Below, piece by piece: positions 17,278 through 26,403 of a DNA stretch of 64,000 nt. The notes below the pieces were generated by a model. The model did no database searches and was not told the origin of the DNA. It was given only the letters and a program-made list of their open reading frames with translations. Both the position numbers and the translations under genes were made by a program. Origin of the DNA: an uncultured bacterium (GTDB taxonomy: Bacteria; Planctomycetota; GCA-002687715); assembly GCA_902826835.1 (NCBI GenBank), contig CADEGH010000004.1:168270-232269 (forward strand), in the 5' to 3' direction. The stretch's first letter is position 1. Every line of letters starts with the position of its first letter.

Positions 17278-19878
17278 ATGCCCATAGACTGCCCCTCCCG
17301 TTCGGGCCTTCGATCTCCGTTCTCGACCGCCTGCGCCTCCGCGGTAGCGGCCTTGATCCTCGCGGCCGTGTCCGTCGCCCAAAACCCGACGGGGGCCCTC
17401 GCGGGCCGCGAAATCGTGCTCTCGCCCGGGCACGGATTCTACTGGCACTCAACTTTGGGCTGGACCACCCAGCGCGGCGTCATCGACGGTCTCATCGAGG
17501 ACATCCACACCCACGAGATCATCCACGACCACGTACTGCCGTACCTCGAAGACAGCGGCGCGCATGTCCTGCTCTGCCGCGCCCGCTCCCGTACGACGGA
17601 GGAGCACATCATTCAAAACGACGCCGGCGCTCCCGCGTACACCGAAACCGGGGCCTGGACGACCAGTGCGTCGCTCGGGTTCGGCGGGACGACCTACCGT
17701 TTCACGAACACGAATCCGAGCGGCGGCGCCACCGCCACGTTCGCGACCACGATCATGGCTCAGGACTACTACCCGGTTTACGTCGCGTTCCGCTCGGGGG
17801 CGAACCGTACGACCTCGGCCCGCGTGGAGGTGACTCATGCCGCCGGAACCAGCTTTCGGACCGTCGACCAGACCCGTTTCGACCGTCGGTGGGTGTACGT
17901 CGGGACCTATCCGTTTCGGGCGATGTCCGCAGCCAGCGTCACCATCAACAACTTGTCCTCGATCGGCGGCGTGATCATCGCCGACGCGGTGAAAATCGGC
18001 GACGGATTGGGGACCGTAGTACGCGGCAGCGGCACCAGCAACCAACTGAAATGGAAAGAGTGCTCGCGCTACCACGCCCAACTGTGGGGAGCCCCGTCCT
18101 CCGTGTACGACTCGATCACCTCCGGTCAGGACAATGACGACGACGTCACCTGCCGCCCGAAATTCGGGGAGTGGTACTTTGACAACCAAGGCGACCTCTA
18201 CCTGTCCTTGCACACCAACGCAGGGGGCGGCACCGGCACGGACAGTTTCATTCACAACACCGCCCCGACTCCGGGGAGCACCACTTGGCAACAAGTCCTG
18301 CATCCCCGGCTGATCAACGACCTGCGGGCCGGATGGAACGCCGGCTGGGTCGATCGCGGTCAGAAGACGGCCAACTTTGGCGAAGTGCGAGAGCTCGTTC
18401 AGATGCCCGGCGTACTCGTGGAGCTGGCATTCCACGACGACCTCGGCGGGGATATTGAAGCGATCCACCATCCGACGTTCCGCCGCGTGGCGGGACGAGC
18501 CTTGGGTCGCGCAATTCTCGAATACCTGGCGCCTGGCAGTCCCCTACTCTTGGACCCGCCGACCTCGATCGCGGTGCGCAACAACAGTCTCGGGGGGCTC
18601 GTCGTCACCTGGAATCTCGTGCCCGGTGCGTCGAGTTACCGCATCCGCACCAGCACCGATGGTGGCTTCGCCTTCGACGCGGGAACCGTGGTCAACGGGA
18701 CGTCCCTGACGATTCCCGACCTGCCGCACTCCGCCACACGGTTCTTCCGCATCGCCGCCGTGAACAGCTCTGGCACCGGGCCCGACAGCGAACCCGTGGG
18801 AGCTCGCGTGGCCCCCGGGAGTGCTTCCCGCCTCCTCCTGGTGAACGGTTTCGACCGACGTGACCGGACGGTCAAAGAGGCTCAAAATCCCTTCCACTGG
18901 CTGACCGTGGACGGGGCCGCGGTGGAGGCCATCCTCGCCGCCGGCTATCCCTTCGACGGAGCCACCAATGAAGCGGTTGCGAACCTGCTCGCGCCGCTTC
19001 CCCTCTACGCCTGCGTGGGCTGGATTCTGGGCGAAGAGTCCACCGTCCACGAGTCGTTTTCCGCGGTGGAGCAGAGCCGCATCTCGTCCTATTTGTCGGG
19101 AGGCGGTCGGTTCTTCTTCTCCGGATCCGAGGTCGGCTGGGATCTCGATCAACAGGGCTCGACGACCGATCGCAGCTTCTACGAAACCACGCTCGGCCAG
19201 AACTACGTGGCCGACGATGCCAACACCTACGCGCTGCAAGCCACCACGACCGGTCCCCTCGCCTCCCTCCCCGCGATGACTTTTGACAATGGACTAGCGG
19301 GAATCTACGACGTCGATTTCCCGGACGTGATCCAACCGACGGCCGGGAGTGGCGGTCAAATCGTGATGCGCTACAGCACCGGCACCGGTGCGGCCGTCCT
19401 GAGCGGCAACGGTCGAGTCCTCGGCCTGGGCTTTCCGCTCGAAGCGATCGTCAGCCCCGCCCACCGATCCCTCCTGATGGAGCGCATCCTCGGCCTGCTC
19501 GGCAGCCTCCCCGTGGATCCCGTTGGCACTCCGACCCTCGGTCAACCCTTCGCCTTCGATCTCGATTTTCCGGCCCGCCCGAACCAGACCTACCTCGCCG
19601 CCATCTCCCTCGCCTCGAATCCGGGCCTCGCCCTCGGCGACGGCCGCAAGGTGCCGCTCCAAGTCGACGATCTGTTCCTTTTGAGTCTCGCGGCCCCCGC
19701 CCCGCTCTTCTCGATGTTCTCGGGAACTCTCGATGCACTCGGCCGCGCCCAGTGCCAAATTGTGCTGCCTAACGAGCCCCTTCTCTCCGGGTTCTCGTTC
19801 CAAACCAGCGCCGTCACCCTGAACTCGATCCCCCTCGTCACCGAAATCGCCCCCTGGGTCCGCGTCACCATCCCCTGA
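17278..19878 (+). CDS. Exported N-acetylmuramoyl-L-alanine amidase with golvesin-like insert, FN3 and C-terminal beta module
   Basis: An 866-residue secreted protein with a signal peptide ending at about SVAQ (35). Amidase_3 elements flank an insertion: SPGHG (H52) with E74 or E80, then SLHTN (H312) and the catalytic-type glutamate in VELAFHDD (E382). The insert (about 120-245) resembles golvesin C-terminal/xanthan-lyase-associated domains. An FN3 domain follows (425-510), then a 515-745 region starting LLLVNGFDRRDR that resembles a glutamine-amidotransferase-like fold, then the shared beta module (750-866). The overall order resembles Bacteroidota proteins annotated as xanthan lyase (recall). 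Expected activity is peptidoglycan amide cleavage outside the cytoplasm. Confidence 0.8.
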   Translation: MPIDCPSRSGLRSPFSTACASAVAALILAAVSVAQNPTGALAGREIVLSPGHGFYWHSTLGWTTQRGVIDGLIEDIHTHEIIHDHVLPYLEDSGAHVLLCRARSRTTEEHIIQNDAGAPAYTETGAWTTSASLGFGGTTYRFTNTNPSGGATATFATTIMAQDYYPVYVAFRSGANRTTSARVEVTHAAGTSFRTVDQTRFDRRWVYVGTYPFRAMSAASVTINNLSSIGGVIIADAVKIGDGLGTVVRGSGTSNQLKWKECSRYHAQLWGAPSSVYDSITSGQDNDDDVTCRPKFGEWYFDNQGDLYLSLHTNAGGGTGTDSFIHNTAPTPGSTTWQQVLHPRLINDLRAGWNAGWVDRGQKTANFGEVRELVQMPGVLVELAFHDDLGGDIEAIHHPTFRRVAGRALGRAILEYLAPGSPLLLDPPTSIAVRNNSLGGLVVTWNLVPGASSYRIRTSTDGGFAFDAGTVVNGTSLTIPDLPHSATRFFRIAAVNSSGTGPDSEPVGARVAPGSASRLLLVNGFDRRDRTVKEAQNPFHWLTVDGAAVEAILAAGYPFDGATNEAVANLLAPLPLYACVGWILGEESTVHESFSAVEQSRISSYLSGGGRFFFSGSEVGWDLDQQGSTTDRSFYETTLGQNYVADDANTYALQATTTGPLASLPAMTFDNGLAGIYDVDFPDVIQPTAGSGGQIVMRYSTGTGAAVLSGNGRVLGLGFPLEAIVSPAHRSLLMERILGLLGSLPVDPVGTPTLGQPFAFDLDFPARPNQTYLAAISLASNPGLALGDGRKVPLQVDDLFLLSLAAPAPLFSMFSGTLDALGRAQCQIVLPNEPLLSGFSFQTSAVTLNSIPLVTEIAPWVRVTIP

Positions 19879-19899
19879 GGCCGGGCGAATCGGTCAGTT

Positions 19900-20778
19900 T
19901 CAGGGAGCCCCTCCGGGCGGACCCATCTCTTCGGACATCCACTGGTCGAAGCGGCGGGCAAGTTCAGTGGTGATGGGGCCCATGGTGCCGGGGCCGAGTG
20001 GCTGGCGGTCGACCTGGTGGATGGGGACACATGGGCGCGTGGTGGAGGCGAAGAAGAGTTCTTCGGCGCTCGCGAGTTCGGAGACGTGGAGGTCCCGCTC
20101 CATCACGAGATCGCGCGCGCGCCGTAGGAGAACGTGGCGCGTGATCCCCGGCAGGAGATTGCGGGTCAGGGGCGGGGTCCACGCGACTCCGCCGCGAACG
20201 AAAAAAAGATTCGTACTGCTGCCTTCGAGCAGGTAGCCCTGATCATCCACGAAGATTGCATCCTCCGCGCCCGCGGCCCGGGCGGCTCGCTTCGCGAGCA
20301 CCGCACCCAAGAGCTGCGTCGTTTTGAAGGTGCCAAGTGCCCAGCGGTTGTCCGGAACGGTCATGACGTTGAGGCCGCGGGCGCGGAGGGAGGCGAGCCC
20401 GGAGCGCAAATAGGGACGCCAAGTGCCGTAGACCCGCGGCTCCAGGCCGGGTTCGGGAGGCAAATGGTCGCGAGGGCCCGCCCCGCCGGTGACCTGGAGG
20501 TAAAGGAGCCCGTCCCGGCCCGATGAGGCTCGCAGAAGGTCACGGATGGCGGCATCGAGCGGGGTCTCGACTCTTGCTGGATCGATCCCGATACCCTGGG
20601 CAGACCGCAGGATCCGCGCCCGGTGGAGGCCGCCCGTGAAGGCCACTCCTCCGCCGGTCAGGATCGCCTCGTACACGGACTCGGCGAAGAGAAAGCCTCG
20701 ATCCTCCAGGGGAATCCGCGCCTCGGCCGCGGGGAGAACCCGGCCCTCGACCCACGCCCAGGCAGATGCATCGGCCAT
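19900..20778 (-). CDS. Class IV PLP-dependent aminotransferase (D-amino acid aminotransferase / aminodeoxychorismate lyase type)
   Basis: A 292-residue fold-type IV PLP enzyme. PLED-RGFLFAESVYEAI near residue 25 and the Schiff-base lysine K152 in GTFKTTQLLGAV are clear, as is EGSSTNLFFV and GITRHVLL for phosphate binding. The pattern is closest to D-alanine transaminase-like members, but aminodeoxychorismate lyase or branched-chain aminotransferase activity cannot be excluded. It is convergent with the amidase gene, 21 nt apart, and has no obvious operon partner. Confidence 0.85.
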   Translation of the reverse strand: MADASAWAWVEGRVLPAAEARIPLEDRGFLFAESVYEAILTGGGVAFTGGLHRARILRSAQGIGIDPARVETPLDAAIRDLLRASSGRDGLLYLQVTGGAGPRDHLPPEPGLEPRVYGTWRPYLRSGLASLRARGLNVMTVPDNRWALGTFKTTQLLGAVLAKRAARAAGAEDAIFVDDQGYLLEGSSTNLFFVRGGVAWTPPLTRNLLPGITRHVLLRRARDLVMERDLHVSELASAEELFFASTTRPCVPIHQVDRQPLGPGTMGPITTELARRFDQWMSEEMGPPGGAP

Positions 20779-20946
20779 AGTCCCCGGATCCTAAGTAACC
20801 CCGGACGCGGGGCCAGGCAGCGAGGCGAGAGTCTGACTCGGCCCGCCTCCCCTTCATGGAATCCTTGAGAAAAACTCCTCAAAACTCCCCACTCGCATCA
20901 CGCGCAACCGCTAAGCTCTCCCTGTCCCCCTTCTTCCGCCCCCGCC

Positions 20947-23274
20947 ATGCCCACCACCGTGCGCACCTTCGCGATGGTCTTGCTCGCCACCATCGGGCAT
21001 GCCCAAAGCCTCTCGGTCCAAGGTTCCAACTCCCAGGCGTTTGTTCCCATCGGCGGAACGCTTGAGTTGCAGATCGTTGGCCCTCCCGGCTTGCCCTTCA
21101 TTCTGGCGGTGAGTCCGGATCCCGGCCCCATCGCCTTGCCGGGCTTGGTGATTCCGATCGGACCGACCGGATTGGTCGATCTCGCCGGCCTTCTCCCCTT
21201 CGACCCGTCGGGCTCGGAATCGCGAATCTTCGGGATCCCGAATGTGCCAGTCCTGCTCGGCGCCCAGCTCTTCGCGGTGGCCGGCTGGCTCGATCCTTCG
21301 GCCGCGCTTGGCGTGGTCATCTCGAACGGGGTCCAATTCCAGTTCGCCAATCAGGACGCCAACGCCGGACCGGATGCGATCGCGTTCGTGAACCAGGAAA
21401 TCACCTTGGATGGTTCTCTCAGCCTGAGCGGATCGACGAGTGTCGTATTCCAATGGTCCGTGGTCGGGTCCCCGTTGGGTTCGAATCCCGCCCTCGCGCA
21501 CGACCAAACCGCTTTTCCGCTCTTCGTCACCGACGAGCCGGGCCTTTACAGCCTCGAACTCCTGACCTTCGGGCCCGGTGGCATCAGCGCCGATCATGTC
21601 AGGGTTCTCGTTTATCGCCTCGACATCTTCTCACCCCAGGAAGGCAGCTTCCTGAGTGCTCCGGTTTCGGTGCAGGGGAGATTGGAAGGTCCGCCCGCCA
21701 CGCTCACAATCGATGGGATCATGACCCCCGTGCAGTCGGGTGGGTTTTTCTCCTCCGTCCCCGTCGCACCGCCGACCGTGTCGGGCGCAATCCGGCTCGA
21801 GATTCAGTGGGGGTCGGGTCTCTCCATCGCGAGAGCGATTGCCCTCTTCGAAGGGGCGGCCGATCCACTCGGAAGCTGGACCGGTATCTCCTTTGCCACT
21901 CGCGAGAATTCATCGGCCCTGTCCAGCCTCGAAGCACCGATCGAGCAGAGCCTCTCACAACTCCCGATTGGCTTCGCGTTGGCCCTGATCCCCACCCTAC
22001 CCCTGCCCGCCACTTCCGGCGCCTTCGGCACGATTGATCCTCTGACCGGAGCCGCTCAGCCCGGGGTCGACTTTCAATTTGTGCCCTCTACATTGGGAAT
22101 CGGAATGTCGGCGACCTGGACGGGAGTGACGATTCAAGCCCAAGTCCAGGGGAACGCGCAGGGCCAGCCCTTCGCCTCGCTCCTAACCGTCTCCTCTCCC
22201 AGCGTCCAGGTCACGAGCGAGCTCACGGTTGGCAGCCCGCCCGGGGCTCCGCTGAATTTCGTGGTCGCCAATGGCGCCGCCACGAGCCAGGGCTGGTCTC
22301 TGCAGGCGACTCCGAGCTTGCCACCAAACGTGTCCGAAACCGCCATCACGAACGCCCTGGAAGCCGCCGTGGGCCAAGAACTCGTGAGCCTCAGTGGCCT
22401 TATCGCGCCCGCGGTCAGCGCCGCCTTGTCCGGGCTGGCCCTGAATCGGGACCTTTCGAGCCAAGGCGTGCCGCTCCAAATCGAAGCGCCCCTGGCCCTT
22501 CTCACTCACGACGGGCTCGGACTCGAAGCGCGGAACAACTTCCGGGTGACGCCCCTGGCCTTCTCGCCAACGGCCCCGCTGGTCAGCGGCGTGCGGCGCG
22601 TGGTGGCGGCCCTCCCGAACTTCCCTCCGGCTGTCCCGGGGGTGAGTGGTCCCTACGACGCGGCCCACTCCCAAAGCCTTGCCGTCTTGAATCAGGTGAC
22701 GGCGGCGCTCACCGCGACCGGCTCGTTCGAGCGGGACTTCGGCGGCGTCGCGAGCCAGTCGAATCTGACGCTCACGGTTGGCACGCTCCTGTCCATTCTG
22801 CCGGGCCTCGGACTCGACACCTTTGACATCACCACTCCCGTCTTGGTCCACGCGGAGTTGGGATCCAGCCCGGTCGCCAGTGCGGAGACCACCGGAGCGC
22901 GCTTGCACTTGGCAGCCCTGCGCCTGACCTTCGCGGTCGAAACCAGCCCCTTTGTGACCTTGCCTCTGTTCACTCTCAGCTTCGATGCGATTGTTCCCAT
23001 CCAGCTCGAGATCGACACCAATAATCGCACGCAACGACTCGGTTACGGCATCCCTCAATTCAGTCTCGTGGTCGAGCGCAGTTTTGTCGGCCGCAACCAG
23101 ACTCCCCCTCCCGCAGGGGTCACGGGACTCTTGATGTCTCTGATCCCCACCCTCCTGAGCCCGCTCGAACAAATCCCCTTGCCACTACCAGATCTCTCGG
23201 GAGCCGTCGCGCTCGGAGCGGGCGCGGCCCCGGCCCCGTTCGAAGCCCAGTGGGCATTCTTCGACTTACCTTGA
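20947..23274 (+). CDS. Large exported protein: beta module, PKD-like and Ig-like domains, TULIP-like C-terminal half
   Basis: A 775-residue protein with a signal peptide (TFAMVLLATIGHAQ). Residues 20-135 match the beta module that is C-terminal in its neighbours (FDPSGSESRIFGIPNVPVLL). A PKD-like domain follows (DANAGPDAIAF to about 220), then a glucodextranase-like Ig domain (IFSPQEGSF, about 225-285). The rest (about 290-775) has long amphipathic helices alternating with strands, and a segment HSQSLAVLNQVTAALTATGS that recalls BPI/TULIP lipid-binding folds; this last idea is low confidence. No enzyme motif is seen. It may bind a hydrophobic ligand or act at the surface. Confidence 0.7.
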   Translation: MPTTVRTFAMVLLATIGHAQSLSVQGSNSQAFVPIGGTLELQIVGPPGLPFILAVSPDPGPIALPGLVIPIGPTGLVDLAGLLPFDPSGSESRIFGIPNVPVLLGAQLFAVAGWLDPSAALGVVISNGVQFQFANQDANAGPDAIAFVNQEITLDGSLSLSGSTSVVFQWSVVGSPLGSNPALAHDQTAFPLFVTDEPGLYSLELLTFGPGGISADHVRVLVYRLDIFSPQEGSFLSAPVSVQGRLEGPPATLTIDGIMTPVQSGGFFSSVPVAPPTVSGAIRLEIQWGSGLSIARAIALFEGAADPLGSWTGISFATRENSSALSSLEAPIEQSLSQLPIGFALALIPTLPLPATSGAFGTIDPLTGAAQPGVDFQFVPSTLGIGMSATWTGVTIQAQVQGNAQGQPFASLLTVSSPSVQVTSELTVGSPPGAPLNFVVANGAATSQGWSLQATPSLPPNVSETAITNALEAAVGQELVSLSGLIAPAVSAALSGLALNRDLSSQGVPLQIEAPLALLTHDGLGLEARNNFRVTPLAFSPTAPLVSGVRRVVAALPNFPPAVPGVSGPYDAAHSQSLAVLNQVTAALTATGSFERDFGGVASQSNLTLTVGTLLSILPGLGLDTFDITTPVLVHAELGSSPVASAETTGARLHLAALRLTFAVETSPFVTLPLFTLSFDAIVPIQLEIDTNNRTQRLGYGIPQFSLVVERSFVGRNQTPPPAGVTGLLMSLIPTLLSPLEQIPLPLPDLSGAVALGAGAAPAPFEAQWAFFDLP

Positions 23275-23698
23275 AGTCCGGGCGCAACGGCGACCATCGT
23301 TGGCGCGTCGCCTCAGGAGGCCGTTGAAGAAGCTGGGTTTGGGAACGCGCCCAGCCACTCCGAATGCGCACTACTCTACTTACTACCAGTCGCACTCCTA
23401 TTGACTTCCTCCCGGGCGCGGACCAGAGTCAGTCCAGAACCCGACCGCCGCGAGGCTGCCCCCATTAGCCCGGTCCGACCAAGAAAACCTCGGCAGCCCG
23501 ACCCGGGCGTCGTGGGACCCGTAAAAAAATCTGCTCAACCATCAAGCGCGTCACCTGCGTTCCCGATTAGACTAACCCCGTCGTCGACCTCGGCGGTTTC
23601 CGACAGGTCCGCCCAATAGAAGTTAGGCGCACAAGAATTGAGATTGGAAACTGATGGGTGGTTCGCGAAGGACGCACTGGCCCGCGTGGTGGGATTAG
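23275..23698. other. Gene-free, possibly degenerate stretch
   Basis: About 420 nt with stops in all frames at short intervals and no ribosome-binding site and start pair that leads to a convincing protein. A minus-strand frame across roughly 23540-23660 (including NFYWADLSETAEVDDG) looks protein-like, but has no start and ends quickly, so it could be a remnant. It separates the 775-residue exported protein gene from the DUF4258-like ORF. Confidence 0.5.
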
Positions 23699-23731
23699 GA
23701 GCTTGAGCTCAGCTCCCACGTCCTGAAGCGC

Positions 23732-23929
23732 ATGGTCGATCGGCGCTTCTCCGAAGTCGATCTCCGGAGTATGATGTCGGTCGCCATGGATCTTCACGAG
23801 GATCACGAGGCTGGACGCTGGGTCGTGGAGACATCGCATGACGCCCGGCGCTGGGAAGTGATCGTGGAGCCTGACCCGACGGATCAGCTTCTCGTTGTGA
23901 TCACAGCTTATCCTGTGGAGTCGCCATGA
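23732..23929 (+). CDS. Small DUF4258-like protein, possibly a 5'-truncated remnant
   Basis: A 65-residue ORF with the segment GRWVVETSHDARRWEVIVEP followed by LLVVITAYPVE, matching the conserved core of small DUF4258-type proteins that often occur in toxin-antitoxin-like or mobile settings. In-frame codons upstream of the ATG encode ELSSHVLKR, the expected beginning of the family, but a TAG at 23696 precedes them with no usual start codon between, so the true start may be lost. The next ATG overlaps the stop (ATGA at 23926) and begins MKHSYLEVT, as a partner might, but this downstream frame soon degenerates. Confidence 0.5.
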   Translation: MVDRRFSEVDLRSMMSVAMDLHEDHEAGRWVVETSHDARRWEVIVEPDPTDQLLVVITAYPVESP

Positions 23930-24454
23930 AGCACTCGTACCTGGAAGTGACCTCCCCCTGTGCCAGGGTAGTTGCAGCTTGCTCCAAGGAGCCGAAGGCT
24001 CCAGGGGGATCGCGTGGCGACCACCCTGGGGCCCGAGGCCGAGGATGGTCATCAACGAGAGCGAGGCGGCGCTGCGCCACACGAGGGCGCGATCGGGCGT
24101 GCTGGCCCCGGAGTCACCGATCATCACCGCGCGGAGGTAGCGCTTGGACCGGATCGAGAGGTGGCGTTGGCAATCGTCTACTCAGGGCAGCGCGCGGATC
24201 GACTCGATCTTGCGGTTGAAGTCGGGCGGCGCGAGCGCTTTGTTGAGGCGGTCGTGGAGGACATGGGTGGGGGCCTGGCGGTCGTTTGCGGCGACGAACA
24301 GGGCCGTGTGGCGCGGTCGGTGCCTGCTCATCGAGATCGGAGGATCAGAGTCGGGCGCAAATTAGCGGGCCTGTCTGAAACTGGTGCGGCGCTCGGCAAA
24401 TTCTTTGGCGGAGTCTTGGGGATCCGCCCGGCGGCGCAGCCGCAGACGGCCGAC
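23930..24454. other. Gene-poor stretch downstream of the DUF4258-like ORF
   Basis: About 525 nt without a supportable gene. The plus frame begun at 23926 (MKHSYLEVTSPCARVV) loses any family resemblance within ten residues. A long plus frame over 23972-24664 overlaps the permease gene antisense and has biased, shadow-like composition. A minus frame of 49 codons at 24182-24331 (ATG to TGA) is intact but unrecognised. The region looks like the decayed right side of the 23.3-24.4 kb accessory patch. Confidence 0.45.
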
Positions 24455-25717
24455 TCAGTCGTGGCGCAGGGCTTCGATGGGGTCCATTCTCGATGCGCGC
24501 ACGGCGGGATAGAGGCCGGCCAGGACGCCGACCAGGGCACTGATGCCGAAGGCGAGGAGCACGCTGGCAATCGTCACGTTGGTGCGGGTGTTGGGATCCA
24601 GAGCCGAGTGGATGTAGGCCGCGCCGATTCCCCCCGCCACTCCGATCAAACCGCCCACCACTGAAAGAATCAAAGTTTCGATCAGAAACTGGCTGGTGAT
24701 GAAGATCCGGCGGGCGCCGAGCGCTCGGCGTATACCGATCTCGCGAGTCCGCTCGGTGACGCTGGCCAGCATGATGTTCATGATGCCGATGCCCCCGACG
24801 AGCAAGCTGATCGCAGCGATGGCGCCGTATTGCTTGCGCGATTTCTTGGCTTCTTCCTCGGCCTCCCGCAACAGGGCGAGCGGCACGTCCAACTCGTAGT
24901 CGTCGTTTTTGTGCCACGCCGCGAGCATGCCCGCGATGGCCGAGGCGGTGGGGATCACGTCCGAAGGCTTCTTCACCTGCACCATGATTTCGTGCAGCTC
25001 GACTCGCTCGATATCCATCGAGCCCGACGTGGTCTTCACGTTGCGCTCGCCGAAGCGCTCCCGCACCGTGCTCAGGGGAATGAACAGGGCGCGGTCCTTC
25101 TTCAGAGCCTCTTTGGGGTCACTCGTAATCGTGGGTTCGAGGACGCCGATCACCGTAAACACCTTGGACCCGAGACGAACCTTGGCGTTCAGAGGGTCGC
25201 GGTAAGCGAAGAGCCGAACTGCGAGTTCACTACCGAGAATTCCCACCGGGGCGGTGGTTCCAAACTCGACGTCGGTGAACCAGCGGCCTCGTGCCAGCTT
25301 TCCACGGGCCACTTCGAGGTACCAGGGTACGGTCGCCATCGCGATCGTGTCCAGGCGCATTTCCTCTTGGTAAATCGAGCCGTTCACGTCGCGGACTGGG
25401 ACGATGACCTCGACTTCGGGAAAGGTCTCGCGAACCCGCCGTGCATCGTCGTAGGTGAGCCCGTACTGGATTTCGCGCGACCTCGTCGCAACCGCACGCC
25501 CGTCGTCCGAAGGCTTGCGCGCTTTGATCAGAATGTTGGTCGAGCCGCGCGCCCGGATGCGATCTTGGATCTCCCGCGCCCGCCCTTCGATGAGCGCCAA
25601 CATATAGATGACGGTGCCGACGCCGATGATGATGCCGAGCGCGGTCAAGAACGAACGCAGAGGGTGCAGCCCGAGACTGCGCAACCCGAGCGCGGCAATG
25701 CGGAGGAAGCGGCTCAA
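24455..25717 (-). CDS. MacB-like ABC transporter permease (FtsX family)
   Basis: A 420-residue inner-membrane subunit of a tripartite export system. One N-terminal membrane segment (about 22-42, FLTALGIIIGVGTVIYMLAL) precedes a periplasmic MacB_PCD domain (about 45-290), then three FtsX-type segments (ISLLVGGIGIMNIMLASV; LSVVGGLIGVAGGIGAAYI; ALVGVLAGLYPAVRASRMDPIEALRHD). The start is the TTG at 25717, which overlaps the ATPase stop as TTGA; the upstream in-frame extension is antisense-like sequence across the ATPase gene. Co-translation with the ATPase and adaptor is likely. The substrate cannot be predicted. Confidence 0.9.
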   Translation of the reverse strand: MSRFLRIAALGLRSLGLHPLRSFLTALGIIIGVGTVIYMLALIEGRAREIQDRIRARGSTNILIKARKPSDDGRAVATRSREIQYGLTYDDARRVRETFPEVEVIVPVRDVNGSIYQEEMRLDTIAMATVPWYLEVARGKLARGRWFTDVEFGTTAPVGILGSELAVRLFAYRDPLNAKVRLGSKVFTVIGVLEPTITSDPKEALKKDRALFIPLSTVRERFGERNVKTTSGSMDIERVELHEIMVQVKKPSDVIPTASAIAGMLAAWHKNDDYELDVPLALLREAEEEAKKSRKQYGAIAAISLLVGGIGIMNIMLASVTERTREIGIRRALGARRIFITSQFLIETLILSVVGGLIGVAGGIGAAYIHSALDPNTRTNVTIASVLLAFGISALVGVLAGLYPAVRASRMDPIEALRHD

Positions 25718-26403
25718 CCTTGTCTCCGATCTTCCTGGATCCGTCCGTCTCGCACCATCACGACGCGCTTCGCGTGGGCGGCGATGTCGTCTTCGTGGGT
25801 GACCATGATGATGGTGCGCCCCTCGCGGTGGAGCTCCTTCAGCATTCCCATGATCTCGGTGCCGGTGCGCGAGTCGAGATTGCCCGTGGGTTCGTCCGCG
25901 AGAATGATCGCCGGATCGTTGGCCAAGGCCCGAGCGATCGCGACCCTCTGCTGCTGACCGCCCGACAGTTCGGTCGGGCGATGGTGTCCCCGTTGACCGA
26001 GCCCGACTCGGCCCGCGAGTTCGAGCGAACGTTCGCGACTCTTCCTGGCTGGCCAACCGGCATAGAAGAGCGGAACCTCGATATTCTCGAGCACGTTCAG
26101 GGAAGGAATGAGATTGAAAGACTGAAAGATGAACCCGATGCGCTCGGATCGAACGAGCGAGAGCTCGTCGTCCGGGAGCACGGCGACATCTTTGCCACCG
26201 AGCATGTAACTCCCGGCGGTCGGACGATCGAGACAGCCGAGAATGTTGAGCAAGGTGGACTTACCCGACCCGGAGGGCCCCATGATCGCGACAAATTCGG
26301 CTTCCCCGATGGCCAGGTCGACGCCAGCCAGAGCGTGGACCTCTTGATCCCCCATCAGGTAACTCTTTTTGATGCCCGATAGCCCGACGACCGAACCGTC
26401 CAC
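25714..26403 (-). CDS. MacB-like ABC transporter ATP-binding protein
   Basis: A 229-residue ATPase of the LolD/MacB class that drives the adjacent permease. Walker A is GPSGSGKST (42-50), the signature LSGGQQQRVAIARAL, and Walker B ILADEPTGNLD with the switch histidine in MVTHE. The start is the GTG at 26403, whose G is the last base of the adaptor stop TAG, so the genes overlap by one base. The 3' end overlaps the permease by 4 nt. Confidence 0.94.
   Translation of the reverse strand: MDGSVVGLSGIKKSYLMGDQEVHALAGVDLAIGEAEFVAIMGPSGSGKSTLLNILGCLDRPTAGSYMLGGKDVAVLPDDELSLVRSERIGFIFQSFNLIPSLNVLENIEVPLFYAGWPARKSRERSLELAGRVGLGQRGHHRPTELSGGQQQRVAIARALANDPAIILADEPTGNLDSRTGTEIMGMLKELHREGRTIIMVTHEDDIAAHAKRVVMVRDGRIQEDRRQG

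Noticed and set aside
23570..23628. Integron attC-like site: GACTAAC at 23570 and GTTAGGC at 23622 about 50 nt apart, next to a small two-gene-like cassette
   Set aside because: The outer core sites pair 6 of 7, but the inner arms pair only over GGCGG/CCGCC with very unequal spacers, there is no second site, and no integrase is present. Chance or decay explains it equally well.
24182..24331. Intact 49-codon minus-strand ORF in the gene-poor patch
   Set aside because: No Shine-Dalgarno sequence, partner or family was recognised, and it is short enough to arise by chance.
23972..24664. 230-codon plus-strand frame over the decayed patch and the permease 3' end
   Set aside because: The last third is antisense to the permease, and the rest shows no domain, signal or ribosome-binding site.
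25718..26056. N-terminal extension of the MacB-like permease
   Set aside because: It overlaps the ATPase gene in another frame and is Arg/Gly-rich; MacB-type permeases begin just before the first membrane segment, as the TTG at 25717 does.
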